Of a stretch of 64,000 bases of DNA, positions 10,031 through 21,464 are shown piece after piece. Each line of letters starts with the position of its first letter. Position 1 is the stretch's first letter. A program made the position numbers and the translations under genes. The notes under the pieces are model-generated. The model ran no database searches. It had not been told where the DNA came from and saw only the letters and a program-made list of their open reading frames with translations. Origin of the DNA: Bathymodiolus brooksi (Eukaryota > Mollusca > Bivalvia > Mytilida > Modiolidae); contig OY804579.1 of assembly GCA_963680875.1 (NCBI GenBank), forward strand, positions 38,214,397 through 38,278,396, given 5' to 3'.

Positions 10031-11391
10031 CTGGAATAATAAACAGTAATGGCAGCAGCCTGTCAAAAGTGGCTGCTGTCGATTAAGAATTTTCTGCAAT
10101 CCCATAAATCATGTTGTATAGAAACCATTTGGTAGCGCATCATTAAATTTGTTCACGAAAAAAACCCAACTAATTTGTTTACATTTTTGTCCATTTTCAT
10201 TGGAAGCCTTCTCTTTATATATACATTACCCATTGATATTTTTTCTGGTTTACTTATTATTATCATTGATATAGTGTCTAATGTCTGTGCTATGTTCTTA
10301 CCTTAAAGCTTTGATCATAGATGCCGTCGATGTATCATGGAAAGAGCAATGTTTTTTCCCATTTGCATAATAATTTGTGTTCCGTTCCTCCATTTAACTC
10401 TATATCATATGTATTTATTTTACTTTATGCACATTTCTTGGCTAATCCATTAAATTCATTTACTGATTAGTATACTTCCGTTAAATTTTGTCAGACGACA
10501 AACAAAATGTTATTATTCTGTCGAAACTTGTAAAAAGAAACATGGCTATTGTGGATATAAATGAAGAAAACATTAAAAATCTCCGCGCCAAGAAGGACAG
10601 AAAAGAAACAAAACGTAGGGTTACTCGTAGTGTGAAAATATTTCAAATCATATTTGCAATGTAAATTTCCACTATGATGCAATCAGAAGGTGTATAACAT
10701 TTGAATATAACATTTCCACGTTGATATAACTGTTATAATTTGCTGTTCTATTGTTCTGTTAATTAAAGTGTTGTATTTATTGATAATATACCGATATTAT
10801 TTGATTAAGAATTTTAAAAAGGCATTCGGTATAATAAAAAAAAAACATGTTGCCTTTAGTTGAGGGTGGTATGGTAGATTACCACACTCAGAAAAAAAAT
10901 ATCACTCTCTCCCATTACACCCTAAGCTAAAGGAAATATGCTTATAGTAGTATTTAGATCTCCTCTGATATTTGGATCGTAGCCATTGTCACCTTTTTAT
11001 TTGATCAAATTATAATATTTTATGTAGCAATAGCATAATTCAAGCACCCATTGAATATATATGAGTGTATTTCCATGTACTTTTGTCGATTTTGTGATTA
11101 TAATCTCACATTGTTGTTAGAATATTATTACATGAAATTATATACTGTTATCCTAATTACCTATCTTTATTGAATAGCACACTTTTACCCTCAAAAGGGT
11201 TGTTGGTATACTACACAACGCAATACAATACAAATATACAATTAATATTACGATTCAATAGAAACGGTCACAGCAAATACATATAAATAATTCACCATAT
11301 AGTACAAATTAATATGAACACAATTTTTATGCGGATGTTGGGTCCACTTTCCTAAGTGGCCAACACTGGATTTAATTTCTATTTGACTAAC
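10031..11391 (-). other. C-D intron of gene 1
   Basis: AT-rich, with no repeat or coding signal that I recognise apart from short homology to gene 2 near both exons. Confidence 0.45.
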
Positions 11392-11509
11392 CTCTACGGT
11401 AAACAACACAACCTTGTTGTTTACAGAGAACCTTTTCATCTTGATCACAGATTTCTGTATCTAACAGGGATCCGTCTTTTTGATTGTTATTGCAATTGCA
11501 AGACGTCTT
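11392..11509 (-). CDS. Receptor gene 1, exon C: second half of a WSC-like module
   Basis: Acceptor 'ttacttcag' before 11509 and donor G|gttagt at 11392 give 118 nt, entering in phase 0 and leaving in phase 1. It reads 'KTSCNCNNNQKDGSLLDTEI', then a run ending 'VLCKQQGCVVYRR'. The C-x-C pair, the next three cysteines and the closing C-x-V-Y fit the second half of a WSC domain, a putative carbohydrate-binding module with eight cysteines. Exon B supplies cysteines 1-3. Gene 2 has the homologue at 28111-28231 with all cysteines kept. Confidence 0.75.
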
Positions 11510-11949
11510 CTGAAGTAAATTGCATAAAGTAAAAGAACAGCTATGTACAGAATTTAGCGGAATTTATTTTCATTAATGTATATACAGTAAACGCTCGTTC
11601 TGTCAATGACGAACGCACTGGTCATTTTACTTCGACTTCTCAGAGTATTCAAGTTATCTCTTTTAATGAAAAAACGTTGATATCAAATTTAGTGCGCATA
11701 GCGTGTTTCTGGAATAACCTTTATCAGGTACGCTCGAAGCACAAATATTTAAATTATTCTAAAAGCTACTATGATCAGACCAAATATAATGTTCAAGTTA
11801 TCCATGAAAATGACTTATCCAACTTCGATACAATGATGTTCGTATGTAGGCTATGCATTAGAATTATCTTAGAAAGGTTGATGTTGAAAATTGTATATTA
11901 AATTAAATTAAGAAACAAAGTAAAATGAAGAAAACTCTGCTCAACTTAC
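11510..11949 (-). other. B-C intron of gene 1 with Penelope-like end motif
   Basis: Short intron. At about 11690-11745 it holds 'gtgtttctggaataaccttt' and 'atcaggtacgctcgaagcac'. This is the same terminal signature as at 3690 and, inverted, at 12590-12640. It looks like the end of a Penelope-like element. Confidence 0.5.
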
Positions 11950-12041
11950 TCCTTGGTTAAAATATCTATAACTCCGGCATTGATAGTTGCATTCATCCAG
12001 ACTAATGTCATCATTATTTGACGTGCATTCCTTTTTAACAC
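11950..12041 (-). CDS. Receptor gene 1, exon B: first half of a WSC-like module
   Basis: The exon runs from an acceptor 'attttggcaaag' (before 12041) to donor GGA|gtaagt (11950), 92 nt, entering in phase 1 and leaving in phase 0. It reads 'VKKECTSNNDDISLDECNYQ', then 'CRSYRYFNQG'. The spacing C, C-x(3)-C, then Y-x-Y-F fits the first three cysteines of WSC. Joined to exon C the module has eight cysteines. Gene 2 carries the same exon at 28731-28822. The B+C pair is a symmetric phase-1 cassette, so it could be skipped without frameshift. Confidence 0.75.
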
Positions 12042-12539
12042 CTTTGCCAAAATATAAATGTCAATAATTAACTACATCCTGTTAAATTAGCGATCATTGT
12101 AAAAATAAAATAAGAAACAAGGAAAAGGTGTGGAATTCTAAACCTTTGATAAAAAGGAAAATAATTACTCTTTTATTATATGTCCGGTGTCATAATTACA
12201 ACAAAACCAATTTTCTATCCATGCACTATTTATATTCGCGCAATGGTATATTATATACACCTTGCAAAATTTCATTCGTTTAAGAAAAAGTCAACTGGTC
12301 ATACCATATGAAGTCGTTTACTAATTTAGTTTATTTTGTTTGCTTGTGAAAATAGCAGAGAAGATATGACAATTTGATGTATTTACAACTGATTATTCAT
12401 GTTATATAATGATAATCCTATTTCTTTTTTTCTAGTCTCTTTTACGTCCGTTTCCCCTAATCACCATTCCTAACCTTTTTCATTTGTTTATGTAATCATG
12501 TACGATTTTGGCTATCCTGTTTAGGTCTGTTGCGTTTTA

Positions 12540-12700
12540 TTTCTCCCAAAACTTTAAATTATTTGGCTTTCCAATCTTTCAATTTTGAGCATACCTGATG
12601 AAGGTTGTCCCAGAAACGCGTCGCCGCACTAAATTGGATATCTACGTTTTTTTTATTACAAATAAGGGGAAACAGCCACAAATCGTTGGATATATATATA
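12540..12700. mobile_element. Penelope-like terminal fragment next to a (TA)n tract in the A-B intron of gene 1
   Basis: It contains 'gagcatacctgatgaaggtt', then 'cccagaaacgcgtcgccgca', a signature repeated elsewhere in the window as an element end. The (TA)n tract at 12690-12705 lies at the same intron position where gene 2 carries the 29622-32757 insertions. Confidence 0.5.
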
Positions 12701-12734
12701 TATAAGATACTCGTCAATATGTCATCTAAATTAC

Positions 12735-12934
12735 CAATAGGGTTGATATTCCTTTTAAATCCTATTGTTGCACCAATCCAGAAAGTTCCATCGTCTGTAA
12801 TATTTAGACGAGTACTGTTTGCCGGATAATCTTGATCAAATTCTGCACCAACCAGATTACAATACTTGGGTATATCTTCATAAGTGGTTGTGACGTTTGT
12901 TATAAATATATCTCCATCTGTAAACATTGTAATT
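12735..12934 (-). CDS. Receptor gene 1, exon A: first half of CTLD1
   Basis: Donor G|gtaatt at 12735 is shared with gene 2. The acceptor, 'aagaag' before 12934, is placed by alignment with genes 2 and 3 and is weaker. The frame reads 'MFTDGDIFITNVTTTYEDIP', then 'YCNLVGAEFDQDY', then 'TFWIGATIGFKRNINPIG'. It has one conserved cysteine (C1) and the 'WIG' strand of a CTLD. Sequons NVT, NST and NIT suggest N-glycosylation. The exon enters in phase 2 and leaves in phase 1. It continues as open frame into the intron, which is not meaningful. An upstream exon with signal peptide must exist but was not found. Confidence 0.7.
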
Positions 12935-13009
12935 CTTCTTAGACCGGACGATTGCATAATACGTACTACAAAACCTATACAACAGTCAACAATTAAAGTT
13001 TGAGGATAC

Positions 13010-13995
13010 CTAAGGGGTCATCAGAAGCCGTAAATCGAAGGACGGACAGCACAATGGCCAAAATAACTAGAGGCTCAGTGGGCTGAGCCTGTGTCGCTCA
13101 CCTTTCATTCTGCTTTGAGGAAGCTTAATACAGAACCTTTCATAGGTGCTTCCCACCAATTTTGGGTTCATTTGGCTAAGCATTTTCAAGATTTTTAGAA
13201 ATCGACCAACCAGAAACAAGAATTTCTTGTGGCGGCTATGCTTGTTTACAAATCGGGACGAAATGAGCAATCTTTATAGAGGGCCTTCCAAGGATGCTTC
13301 CTACCAAATTTCAGTTCAGTTGACCAAGCAATTTTTTAGAAATCAACCAGTCAGAAGCAAGAATGGCCTGTGGAGGCCATGTTTGTAAACGGATCGGAAC
13401 TAAATGAGCAATCTTTATAGTCGATCTTCCAAGGATGCTTCCTACCACATTTCGATTCATTTGACCAAGTGGTTCCAGAGGAGAAGACTTTTTAGAAATT
13501 AACCAATCAGAAACAAGAATTACCTGTGGGTGGCGGCCATGTTTGTTAACGGATTGCCACGAAATGAGTAAACGTTTTAGAGGACCTACCATAAATGCTT
13601 CCTACCAAGTTTCGGTTCATATGGCCAAGCGGTTTCAGAGGAGAAGATTTAAAAAAATCGGCCAATCAGAAACAAAAATTGCCTATGGCGGCCATGTTTG
13701 TTAATGGATCGGAACAAAATGAGCATTCTTTAGAGACGACCTTCCATATATGCTTCCTACACAGTTTCACTTCATTTGGCTTAGGGGTTTCAGAGGAGAA
13801 GATTAAAATGTGAAAAGTTAACGGACGACAGACGACGGACGACAGAGGACGGACGAAGGACGCCAAGTGATGGCAAAAGCTCACATTGCCTTTTGCAAGG
13901 TGAGCTGAAAAGGACAAAAGGACAAAACAAATCTACAAAACATTAAACAGAAAACTAAATATCCAGCAACTCGAATCCACTAACAATCGGGGATG
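13010..13995 (+). mobile_element. Dispersed repeat interrupted by a tandem-module element (about 13066-13908)
   Basis: The outer dispersed repeat ('agccgtaaatcgaaggacgg', then 'acacaatggccaaaa'-type text) breaks at about 13062 and resumes at about 13909 with 'aaaggacaaaaggacaaaac'. The inserted piece starts 'aggctcagtgggctgagcct' and ends 'gccttttgcaaggtgagctg'. It has five diverged modules of about 140-160 bp around 'atgcttcctacc' (near 13147, 13293, 13435, 13594 and 13751), each with a 'gtggcggccatgtttgtt'-like block. Just before its end is a run of 'gacggacgac' repeats (13820-13865). No transposase is seen; non-autonomous. Confidence 0.65.
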
Positions 13996-14039
13996 TACTC
14001 AACAAATAAACAATAACCGTATATTCCTCTCAAATAATT

Positions 14040-15815
14040 ACAGACTACTAACCACAACAATTTAACCCTTCAAAAACTATAACAGACGGTTATTCACTAC
14101 AATTAATGACACGCACACCATAGCAGACTGTTAGCCACTACCAGTTAGTACTTTCCACACTACCAGACTGTTAGCCACTACCAGTTAGTACGTTCCACTT
14201 TACAACAGACTGTTAGCCACTACCAGTTAGTACTTTCCACACTACCACAGACTGTTAGCCACTACCAGTTAGTACTTTCCACACCACAACAGACTGTTAG
14301 CCACTACCAGTTAGTACTTTCCACACTACCACAGACTGTTAGCCACTACCAGTTAGTACTTTCCACATTACAACAGACTGCTAGCCACTACCAGTTAGTA
14401 CTTTCCACATTACCACAGACTGTTAGCCACTACCAGTTAGTACTTTCCACATAACAACAGACTGTTAGCCACTACCAGTTAGTACTTACCACACTACCAC
14501 ATACTGTTAGCCACTACCATTTAGTACTTTCCACATTATAACAGACTGTTAGCCACTACCAGTTAGTACTTTCCACTCTAAAACAGACTGCTAACGACTA
14601 CCAGTTAGTACTTTCCCCTTTAAAGCAGACTGCTAACCACTACCAGTTAGTACTTTCCACATTACAACAGACTTAGCCACTACCAGTTAGAACTTTCCAC
14701 ATTACAACAGACTGTTAGCCACTACCAGTTAGAACTTTCCACATTACAACAGACTGTTAGTCACTACCAGTTAGTACTTTCCACATTACAACAGAATGCT
14801 AACCACTACCAGTTAGTACTTTCCACACTACCACAGACTGTTAGCCACTACCAGTTAGTACTTGCCACATTATAACAGACTGTTAGCCACCACCAGTTAG
14901 TACTTTCCACTCTACAACAGACTGCTAACGACTACCAGTTAGTACTTTCCCCTTTAAAGCAGACTGCTAATCACTACCAGTTAGTACCTTCCACACTACC
15001 ACAGACTTAACCACTACCAGTTAGTATTGTCCACATTACAACAGACTGTTTGCCTCTACCAGTTAGTAATTTCCACATTACAACATACTGCTAACCACTA
15101 CCAGTTAATACTTTCCACATAACAACAGACTGTTAGCCACTACCAGTTAATACTTGCCACACTACCACAGACTGTTAGCCACTACCAGTTAGTACTTTCC
15201 ACATTATAACAGACAGTTAGCCACCACCTGTTGGTACTTTCCACTCTACAACAGACTGCTAACGACTACCAGTTAGTACTTTCCTCTTTAAAGCAGACTG
15301 CTAACAACTACCAGTTAGTACTTTCCACACTACCACAGACTTAGCCACTACCAGTTAGTACTTTCCACATTACAACAGACTGTTAGCCACTACCAGTTAG
15401 TACTTTCCACATTACAACAGACTGCTAACCACTACCAGTTAGTACTTTCCACACTACCAGAGACTGCTAGCCACTACCAGTTAGTACTTTCCACACTACC
15501 ACAGATTGTTAGCCACTACATGTTAGTACTTTCCCCTTTATAACAGACTGCTAACCACTACCAGTTAGTACTTTCCACACTACCACAGACTGTTAGCCAC
15601 TACCAGTTAGTACTTTTCACATTACAACAGACTGCCTACCACTACCAGTTTGTATTTTCCACACTACAAAATAATGATAACTACTATCAGTTAGTACTTT
15701 CCACTCTACAACAGACTGCTAACCACTACCAATTGTTACTTACCACACTACAACAGACTGCTAGCCACTACCAGTTAGCACCTTCCACACTACAACAGAC
15801 TTCTAACAACTAACT
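14040..15815. repeat. 42-bp minisatellite with a 334-bp higher-order repeat
   Basis: About 42 copies of a 42-bp monomer containing 'gttagccactaccagttagt'. Diagnostic variants recur at a fixed distance. 'ttccactcta' sits at 14571, 14905 and 15239, and a shortened 'cagactta' monomer sits at 14671, 15005 and 15339, all exactly 334 bp apart. This gives a higher-order unit of eight monomers in at least three copies. The array is flanked on the left by forward and on the right by reverse copies of the dispersed repeat. Confidence 0.95.
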
Positions 15816-15829
15816 ATACTGTTAGATTA

Positions 15830-17757
15830 TGAGATGATGTTCATGTCGCTTAGCAGTAACACGACGGGTGTCACATGTGGAGCAGGAGCTGCTTATACTT
15901 CGGACCACATGAGTTCACCCCCAGTATTTAGTGGATTTTCTGATTACTGTTGGTATCTTCAAGCTTTTCTTCATTCATTCATTCAAATACTGCATTCACG
16001 CACAAGACGTATGATGTGTAATGAGTACAATTTTATGGCGTAAAGTTTCTCGCAGTAACTTGCAGCACGTCAAGGTGTGAAATGACAAGTTTACGATATA
16101 TCTGCCTACTTCTTGTGGCTTTCAAAGGGTATTCATATTTTCATTATTATTTAAACCCTCTCGCTATGAGATAGCTGAAAATCAATATTTATATTTCAAG
16201 AAATTATTGCACAATTATCTAATATGGTAGTCGTTTCTGTGCAAAAATAGTAAAATATGTTACAATATATATAGGTCAAACCTTTTAACTCTTTTGAGTA
16301 TATTCCATGTAGCCCAAAGTCAACTAAAAATAAAAAGAAAATACATATTCCCATTCTGTCACAATACTTTACTATAGGATTAAACACTGTTTTTTAGAAA
16401 GTTATCTATGTATAAACTCCGGCAGCTCACTCACGAACTGAATAAAGTCCGAAGGACTTTATGTAAAGTTTGCGAGTGAGCTACCGGAGTTTATGCATAC
16501 ATAGTTTCCTAAAAACACAGTGTGTAATCCTTATAATTCTTATTCTTGGACATCGTGTTTGTTTTCGACGCTAAATACTAATAATTATTGGTTTATTATT
16601 TTTTTCATATTCCTACGCCGTAACGCTACAAATAAAAACGTAGTCCCGCAAACGGTAATATTGATTTATAAATTCCTTTCGAATGACGTAGAATAAGTGA
16701 CGATATCCAATCGGATTACGAGTTATTGATAAATTCTAGTAAGAATATACTTATTTATGTATAACGACTAATATATACATATTTGTCCTACATTTCAAGG
16801 ATATAAACCACGAGATCTATTGAAAAAATGAAATTGAAATTGTTAATCACAGGAAAGGGTTGTACTTAAACATTCCAGTTTATAATTTGATATTAATGAT
16901 AATTTTAAAGTACATGAAAATATATATCAATAAAATGACAAAACAAACAAAAAATACCTCACAAACATTTTATAAATCTAATAGAGAAAGGACAAATTAA
17001 TATCTCTGTAAACATATACATGACCAGTCACTTTCCTGGCTTGGTGCATGTACTTGAATAGACAAGTAGTGGGAGTAAACTAATCTTAGGGGCCTAAATT
17101 CTCATGCATGTGCAGACATTCAAATATTTTCCACTTGTGGGTAAAATGCCAACTCTCATGAATCGTTCAATTTACATGAATTTGCGATATACATTTGTGT
17201 ATTACAATTCAATCAAACTGTCAAAATATAAAACAATGTAGTATTAGTAATAGTCTGTGATACAAGGAGGGGAACTTATGTCTAACTTTCCCGGCAAGTG
17301 ATAACGAACATGCTTGACATCTCACTGAGTGCATCCTACCTCAATATATTTCAACACATGTTATTCTTCAAACTAACATGGCTGGTGGGATTCCTTGTTG
17401 GATGAAATCACAGAACTCTGATAAACAAAACCCCAACATCCTTCAACTTCTACTTCTACCAAATACTGACTGCCTTCCACATGCTGAACATTGTGTCAGA
17501 GGTTGCACATGACAATTGGAAAAAGTTACAACTGTTAACAGGTTTAATCAATTAGAACTGGAAAGAAGAGGCGACAGTTTTAAGTGTATATATTAGAGAA
17601 AACGTTTCTAAGTTGTGAAACGTGAGTCCTATCCAATTGTTTATTGAACAATACAACTCAAAACTACGGCCTGTGACAGCCGGTTCCAGTCAGATATCGT
17701 ACGAGGGAAACAATGTTTGTCTTTACTGAGTATTACAAGAAGGGAAAATGAAGGAAT
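15830..17757. repeat. Segmental duplication, part 1 (partner 54985-56553)
   Basis: It is near-identical to 54985-56553 apart from small changes and a roughly 385-bp insertion at 16370-16752. The first 150 bp are a reverse copy of the dispersed repeat. The rest is non-coding AT-rich sequence, ending at 'aaaatgaaggaatt'. The match resumes at 19981. The duplication carries the 3' region of receptor genes 2 and 3. Confidence 0.9.
16370..16752. mobile_element. ~385-bp insertion with a ~160-bp palindrome
   Basis: It is absent from the duplicate copy at about 55570. It is bordered by ATACTT-like sequence on both sides (16365-16369 and 16746-16752). Its left half is a long imperfect palindrome at about 16374-16532, including 'ataaactccggcagctcact' against 'agtgagctaccggagtttat' and a centre 'aaagtccgaaggacttt'. 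Probably a foldback non-autonomous element. Confidence 0.65.
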
Positions 17758-18504
17758 TCATGTGCCGTGATTGTTTTTTCTTAAGTAATACATGTTAGCT
17801 ACTTTTTGGTTTGCTATTTTATATACATGTACCATGCATGATACGTCTACCATCTTTACACCTGTCTTCAATACTGTATCAGTTCAAGCTTTATAACATG
17901 TCACAAACCCTAGATGCGTTTCGTTGTCTGTTTTGATGTATCTGGAAGTCCTGAGCCTTTATTGTAGGAGTCATAAATTTACTCAATAATTGCCTTATTA
18001 GAGATTAATAGGCTTGTTCCTTTACGGAGGTCGAACCGATAACAAATTTCTACCAAGAAAGTCCAATGTTTTAGTTGCATTTTAAATCTTTTCTGATTGT
18101 AAGATCAATATATTTGACTTCTTCTTATGAATCGAATGGATGGCCATGAAGAGTGTAGCTAAATTTGATCGGATTTCTATTTCGATTGACGTTACATTTG
18201 TTCGGATGATAAGCCATTTTCCACTTTTCCTTCCCACATTGCGAGATCTTGTTGCAAATGTTATGCATCGATTGTGGAATTGCATACTGGAATGTTGTAT
18301 ATATACTACAAATATAGAAATGGCCCTAAGACTTACCCTTGGAACACTCCAGATTCAATTGGAACATTGATTTTGTCACCGTCAATTATCACATTACACC
18401 CAATCTCGTACTTTATTTTATTTATGAAGAAGTAGAGAATGGCTAACCTTATCATCTGTCTTAGAAATAGTCCATTATTACGATGTATGTCCATTTACCA
18501 TCTT

Positions 18505-18690
18505 CTTCTCGTGGCCGTCGTGGTCGTATGGTAGTTGGATTTACAACTACTTGTGCAATCAATGCCTTTCCTTTCACCACTTATGTTCTGAGTTCGAATT
18601 CTGGTTTCCGCCACCAATAAAACTGACCTCCACGATATAACTGAAATATTACTGAAAGTGGCGTTCAACACCATGACCATCATCCTAACC
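18505..18690 (+). mobile_element. tRNA-derived SINE, copy 2
   Basis: Head 'gtatggtagttggatttaca', B-box-like 'gagttcgaattctgg', body 'aataaaactgacctccacga' and 3' end 'gaaagtggcgttcaacacca'. It is shortened internally compared with the copy at 2775-3045 because the 'tttctccgg' part is missing. Confidence 0.75.
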
Positions 18691-18699
18691 ATCTTCTCT

Positions 18700-19160
18700 T
18701 TTTTTAAGACTACTTCGATAAACTCTAGATTGAATTTCGTGCGATCTAATTTACGATAATGAGTGATAATGGATGCTATATGTATCCGCATGTGTCATTA
18801 TACTACTGACGACAATGTGATCTAGTAATTTGAAGCAAATTCAGGTCAGAGGAATCGGTCTATGATTTTCAGAAATGTACTTAGGGCCTTTTTTGTATAT
18901 GGACACATGATGTGTTGTTTCCCAATCGTTGGTTATATCTCCAATATTAAGAGATTTTTGTCAAATTATTGTCAGAAAAGGTGCAATTTCATTTGTAAGC
19001 TCTTTGAATCAATGTTTTAGTTCATCTGATCGTGCTACTTTCGAGGAATTTAAATTCAATAGTAAATTAACAACTCCTTTACCTGTTATGGTTATATCTG
19101 CCATTTTAGGGAATTTAGACAAGTATCTGTCAAACTTTATATCAAGCTGTATCTATTAAC
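18700..19160 (-). pseudogene. LINE reverse transcriptase N-terminal fragment
   Basis: On the minus strand the sequence reads 'NDWETTHHVSIYKKGPKYIS', then 'ENHRPIPLT', the RT segment that normally shows W-x(n)-K-x-G and N-Y-R-P-I-S-L. Upstream of it comes a 'LLLNLNSSKVARSDELK' stretch, the usual lead-in. A stop follows the RPIPLT motif and no catalytic box is retained. It is a decayed fragment of a different LINE copy from the one at 0-2.8 kb. Confidence 0.65.
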
Positions 19161-19244
19161 CACGTTACTAACGGGAGATGAACTCATTAGAAAGATAGAT
19201 GTCAATCTGATTAGCATGTGGTTCGTTTTTAAGCTAAACACAAT

Positions 19245-19490
19245 TTAGCATCTTCTTTTACTGACTGCATTCAACATGTTGAAGATCATGTCAGAAGTTG
19301 TCTTACTTCTACCGACTATTGACGGACAGGTTGAAGATTACGTCAAAGTTGGTATGATTCTACTGACCATCAGCGGACTGGTTGAACATTATGTCAGATG
19401 TCTTTAATCAAACACTTACAACCATCAATATGTTGAAAATTATGTTGCGAGTTGTTTTACTTCTACTAAATACTGGCTGCCTTCACCCTT
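19245..19490. repeat. Diverged ~65-bp tandem repeat
   Basis: Repeated 'actgaccatcagcggactgg', 'ttgaagattatgtcag' and 'gttgttctacttctac' motifs. Related single units occur at 17390-17520, 19660-19770 and 56215-56310, so this is an old dispersed minisatellite. Confidence 0.5.
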
Positions 19491-20328
19491 TCTTTAGAAA
19501 TGCCTGTACCAAGTCAGGGTCATTCCAGTTTTCACAGTTTTCCGGTTGTTGACTGATTTTGTCTGTTTATATACTTATGAGTTTTGACTTTCCCTTTGTA
19601 AGATTGCTCGGAGTTCGCTAATTTTGTTATTACCCTTATTCAATGTTTAAAAGTCAAAGATTGTTTTAGTTATTCTACTATTACCAAATACGGAGAGTCG
19701 TTAACAAGAGTAATATTTTGTCTCAGGTTGTTCTACTTATACTAAATACTGACCACTATTTAGAATATCTCATGGCGAAAGCAATTTTACTTTTCACTGA
19801 GTCACACTAGATCATCACCACAAGTTGCATTTTTTATATTGCTATCTCACTAAAATAATAAAACTATTTAATACAACCTGGTACCATTTTGGGATCCAGT
19901 AGAATAGATACGCTGCATGGTGTCCCTTGCTTGAGAAGATTGTAATATTTATTGTATGTGACTGTATCATACGTATTCGTATACAGTGTATAATTTAAAA
20001 TGGCGAATTTGATTGATGTCAAATTAATAAACAATACTCATGTATCATATAATGACAACACATTTTAACACAAGCATATTGTCGGTTTTTAGTTTGATCT
20101 TTCGTAACAAGGTATATCCCTGTAAATGCCTCTATATTTTAACATAGAGGACTTAGACGAGGTAGCTAAATGGTTTGTCAGTATGTTAACAGAATCTACA
20201 CCGCAGTGTGGCTTCGAATCGTGTTATGATCATCATAGTAACCATGCATGGAATGGAATTATTTAGTGAAAGGACGGAATTTTTAATAGCAGACCATCTA
20301 GCTGTACTTCAATTTTTCCTAATATCAA

Positions 20329-20392
20329 TTATGTTGCATTCCAATAAAGGAACACGTCGGATGTATGCTCATTGGTATACCGACTGTCTGTT
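20329..20392 (-). CDS. Receptor gene 2, candidate short cytoplasmic tail exon
   Basis: Acceptor 'ttggaagcgttttag' precedes 20392. One base completes the codon left by the TM exon (phase 2), then 'TDSRYTNEHTSDVFLYWNAT' and a stop at 20329-20331. The gene 3 copy at 56898-56961 keeps the acceptor, length and stop with two amino-acid changes. The evidence is phase compatibility plus conservation only, and there is no resemblance to the gene 1 tail. If real, the receptor has a very short tail without clear signalling motifs. Confidence 0.35.
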
Positions 20393-20967
20393 CTAAAACG
20401 CTTCCAACAAACATACTAAATATGCTGTCAATTAAATACTAGAGCAATTTGATGTTCAAGTTAGCATCAGAGAACTTTTTATTAGAATCACAGTGGATTT
20501 TGTTTTACAAAGTAAGATTAAGATCATTACTAAAACAAGATGTCTATATCTACGCTGGCCAACCTTTTAATGAAACAGAGTTGAACTAATAATTTTAATC
20601 TGTCTTTAAGTTCAGGGTGGAGAATATTGTACATCTGTAAAGGGTGGAGAAATCAACCATTTTAACACTATTACATGAGGAATAGAGAGTACTCGGTTTT
20701 TGAAATATACAGTACTATTTGATAAAGATACAAAATATATTGTGACAAAATACACACTACATGCTTCTGCTTAAGAAAAATAGTTAGTGCTATTCTGCTG
20801 CTATATATGAGCGTATTTTGTAACAGTTTTTACATAAATAACAGGCTCTTAAATCTACCAATAAGGGGAACATAGTGTACCTAAGTCAGAAGATGTATAA
20901 ATGTATTAAAACAAAATATCAGTATAATAGAATGGGATATTTTATTAATGTCATTTGTTTGTTTGTC

Positions 20968-21165
20968 AGTTTTATTGGTGGAGGGAACCGAAGGACCCGG
21001 AGAAAATCATCGACCTGTCGCATGTCACTGACAAACTTTATCACATACTGTTGTACACATCGCCCTGATCGAGATTCGAACTCACAACATCAGTAATGAT
21101 AGGCACTGATTGCAAAAGCAGTGTAAATCCAACTACCATATGATCACGGCCACGACGGTCCTTAA
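20968..21165 (-). mobile_element. tRNA-derived SINE, copy 3
   Basis: In reverse orientation: 'tcagttttattggtggaggg', then 'gacccggagaaaatcatcga', then a reverse B box 'gagattcgaactcacaacat', then the head near 21120-21165. It belongs to the duplicated segment; its partner is at 57660-57862. Confidence 0.8.
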
Positions 21166-21464
21166 TGTCATTTGTAATACGTCATCTGTGATATGTCTTA
21201 ATCTATATGTTGGTATGTTTCGTCATTATGTGGTTCTTCGTAGATGTGACTGTTGATGACATTTAATGGCGTCTCGTATAAGTGTATTGACTGCGTCTTC
21301 CTTCTACAAATATACACATAACCCATGTAAGTGGACTTTATACAATAGCTTTTATTCTACACACATTAGCATATGTGAAGATTTCATTGTACTAAAATTG
21401 TGTTGTTCGTAAAATGTTCTTCATCATTGTATGTCTAACAAGACTTATCACCGGGGTTGTAACT

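Larger units (their letters stand above)
17758..19980. other. 2.2-kb segment absent from the duplicate copy
   Basis: The duplicate passes directly from the equivalent of 17757 to 19981 (junction near 56553). This segment holds a LINE RT remnant, a SINE, a diverged minisatellite (19245-19490) and a repeat (19490-19650) also found inverted at 43650-43800. It was either inserted here or deleted from the other copy. Confidence 0.7.

Noticed and set aside
14040..15815. CRISPR-like array
   Set aside because: Units are contiguous 42-mers with no unique spacers, in a eukaryotic context.
20208..20396. Plus-strand ORF of 62 residues, also at 56777-56965
   Set aside because: It is conserved only because the segment was duplicated. 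The minus strand offers a better candidate, a phase-compatible tail exon.
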